Below are positions 7,147 through 7,279 of a DNA stretch of 7,279 nucleotides, one piece after another. Numbering within the stretch: position 1 is the first letter of the stretch; every line of letters starts with the position of its first letter. Made by a program: the position numbers and the translations under genes. The notes under the pieces are model-generated. The model was given only the letters and a program-made list of their open reading frames with translations. It did not search any database and was not told the DNA's origin. This DNA is from Campylobacterota bacterium (GTDB lineage: Bacteria > Campylobacterota > Campylobacteria > Campylobacterales > Sulfurovaceae): the NCBI GenBank assembly GCA_015488875.1, contig WFMX01000027.1, positions 1-7,279 on the forward strand, given 5' to 3'.

Positions 7147-7191
7147 GGTTATAACGATACACTTCGCTTCGCTACGCATATCATTATCACC
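7147..7191. repeat. Second palindrome between the two direct repeats
   Basis: Arms of 13 nt at 7147-7159 (GGTTATAACGATA) and 7179-7191 (TATCATTATCACC) pair at 11 of 13 positions and enclose a 19-nt loop. The loop carries TTCGCTTCGCT (7163-7173), the exact reverse complement of the apex motif AGCGAAGCGAA of the neighbouring repeat. The arm sequence AACGATACA also resembles the AACGGTACA that precedes each GGGGACA core. It looks like a second, oppositely oriented member of the same repeat system, with different stem sequences. Confidence 0.7.
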
Positions 7192-7204
7192 AGACCCCTA
7201 CCAT

Positions 7205-7279
7205 TAAATTAACGGTACAATTAGGGGACATTGGTTTTGTGAGCGAAGCGAATGAAACCTGTGTCCCCACATAGTGATC
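7205..7279 (+). repeat. REP-like palindromic repeat, right copy 2 (truncated by window end)
   Basis: A direct copy of 7029-7103 at a spacing of exactly 176 bp, with one mismatch in 75 positions. Its core hairpin is 7224-7268. It runs off the window end at GTGATC, where copy 1 continues GTTCGCTC, so the array probably continues to the right. Confidence 0.9.

Noticed and set aside
7029..7279. CRISPR array
   Set aside because: Only two direct copies are present, the unit is 75 bp or longer with 176-bp spacing, the intervening DNA contains its own palindrome, and no cas gene is present.

Overview
All recognisable genes in this moderately AT-rich window lie on the minus strand, so transcription runs from high to low coordinates. 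Isoleucine is mostly ATA or ATC and arginine is often AGA. Together with the style of the proteins (a 283-residue arginine-sensitive type ArgB, a short LpxK, a di-haem cytochrome c peroxidase and a long PAS-GGDEF-EAL protein) this suggests a Gram-negative bacterium. My best guess is a member of the Campylobacterota related to Sulfurimonas or Sulfurovum. That placement is a judgement from sequence style, not from a search.

Layout from right to left, in transcription order. Positions 7010-7279 hold no gene but contain two direct copies of a palindromic repeat 176 bp apart, with a different palindrome between them. Then comes a very compact gene run: lpxK (lipid A 4'-kinase), argB (N-acetylglutamate kinase; ATGA overlap with lpxK), a periplasmic di-haem cytochrome c peroxidase (17-nt gap), a membrane PAS-PAS-GGDEF-EAL cyclic-di-GMP enzyme (4-nt gap) and acpS (holo-ACP synthase; 1-nt gap). 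A 137-nt gap with a plausible promoter separates this run from a Tat-exported metallophosphoesterase. Immediately downstream of that gene, at the left edge, sits a third copy of the repeat in inverted orientation.

The spacing suggests one polycistronic unit for lpxK to acpS. LpxK and AcpS both serve the lipid side of the envelope (lipid A phosphorylation, and activation of the acyl carrier protein that supplies acyl chains). ArgB is arginine biosynthesis. The peroxidase detoxifies hydrogen peroxide in the periplasm, and the cyclic-di-GMP enzyme may sense an envelope or redox signal. I see no pathway that unites all five, so the grouping looks mainly like shared transcription.

The least explained part is the repeat family. 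Its 45-bp core has invariant GGGGACA/TGTCCCC ends and an apex carrying two AGCGA units. One copy lies just downstream of the last gene and two lie just upstream of the first. Between the right-hand copies is a second palindrome with the same apex motif in the opposite orientation. This resembles a REP/BIME-type dispersed element, possibly mobilised by an IS200-like REP-associated transposase encoded elsewhere. Two protein-level oddities also deserve attention: the GNKE motif (normally GNHE or GNHD) of the metallophosphoesterase, and the absence of the usual distal-His ligand in the peroxidase.
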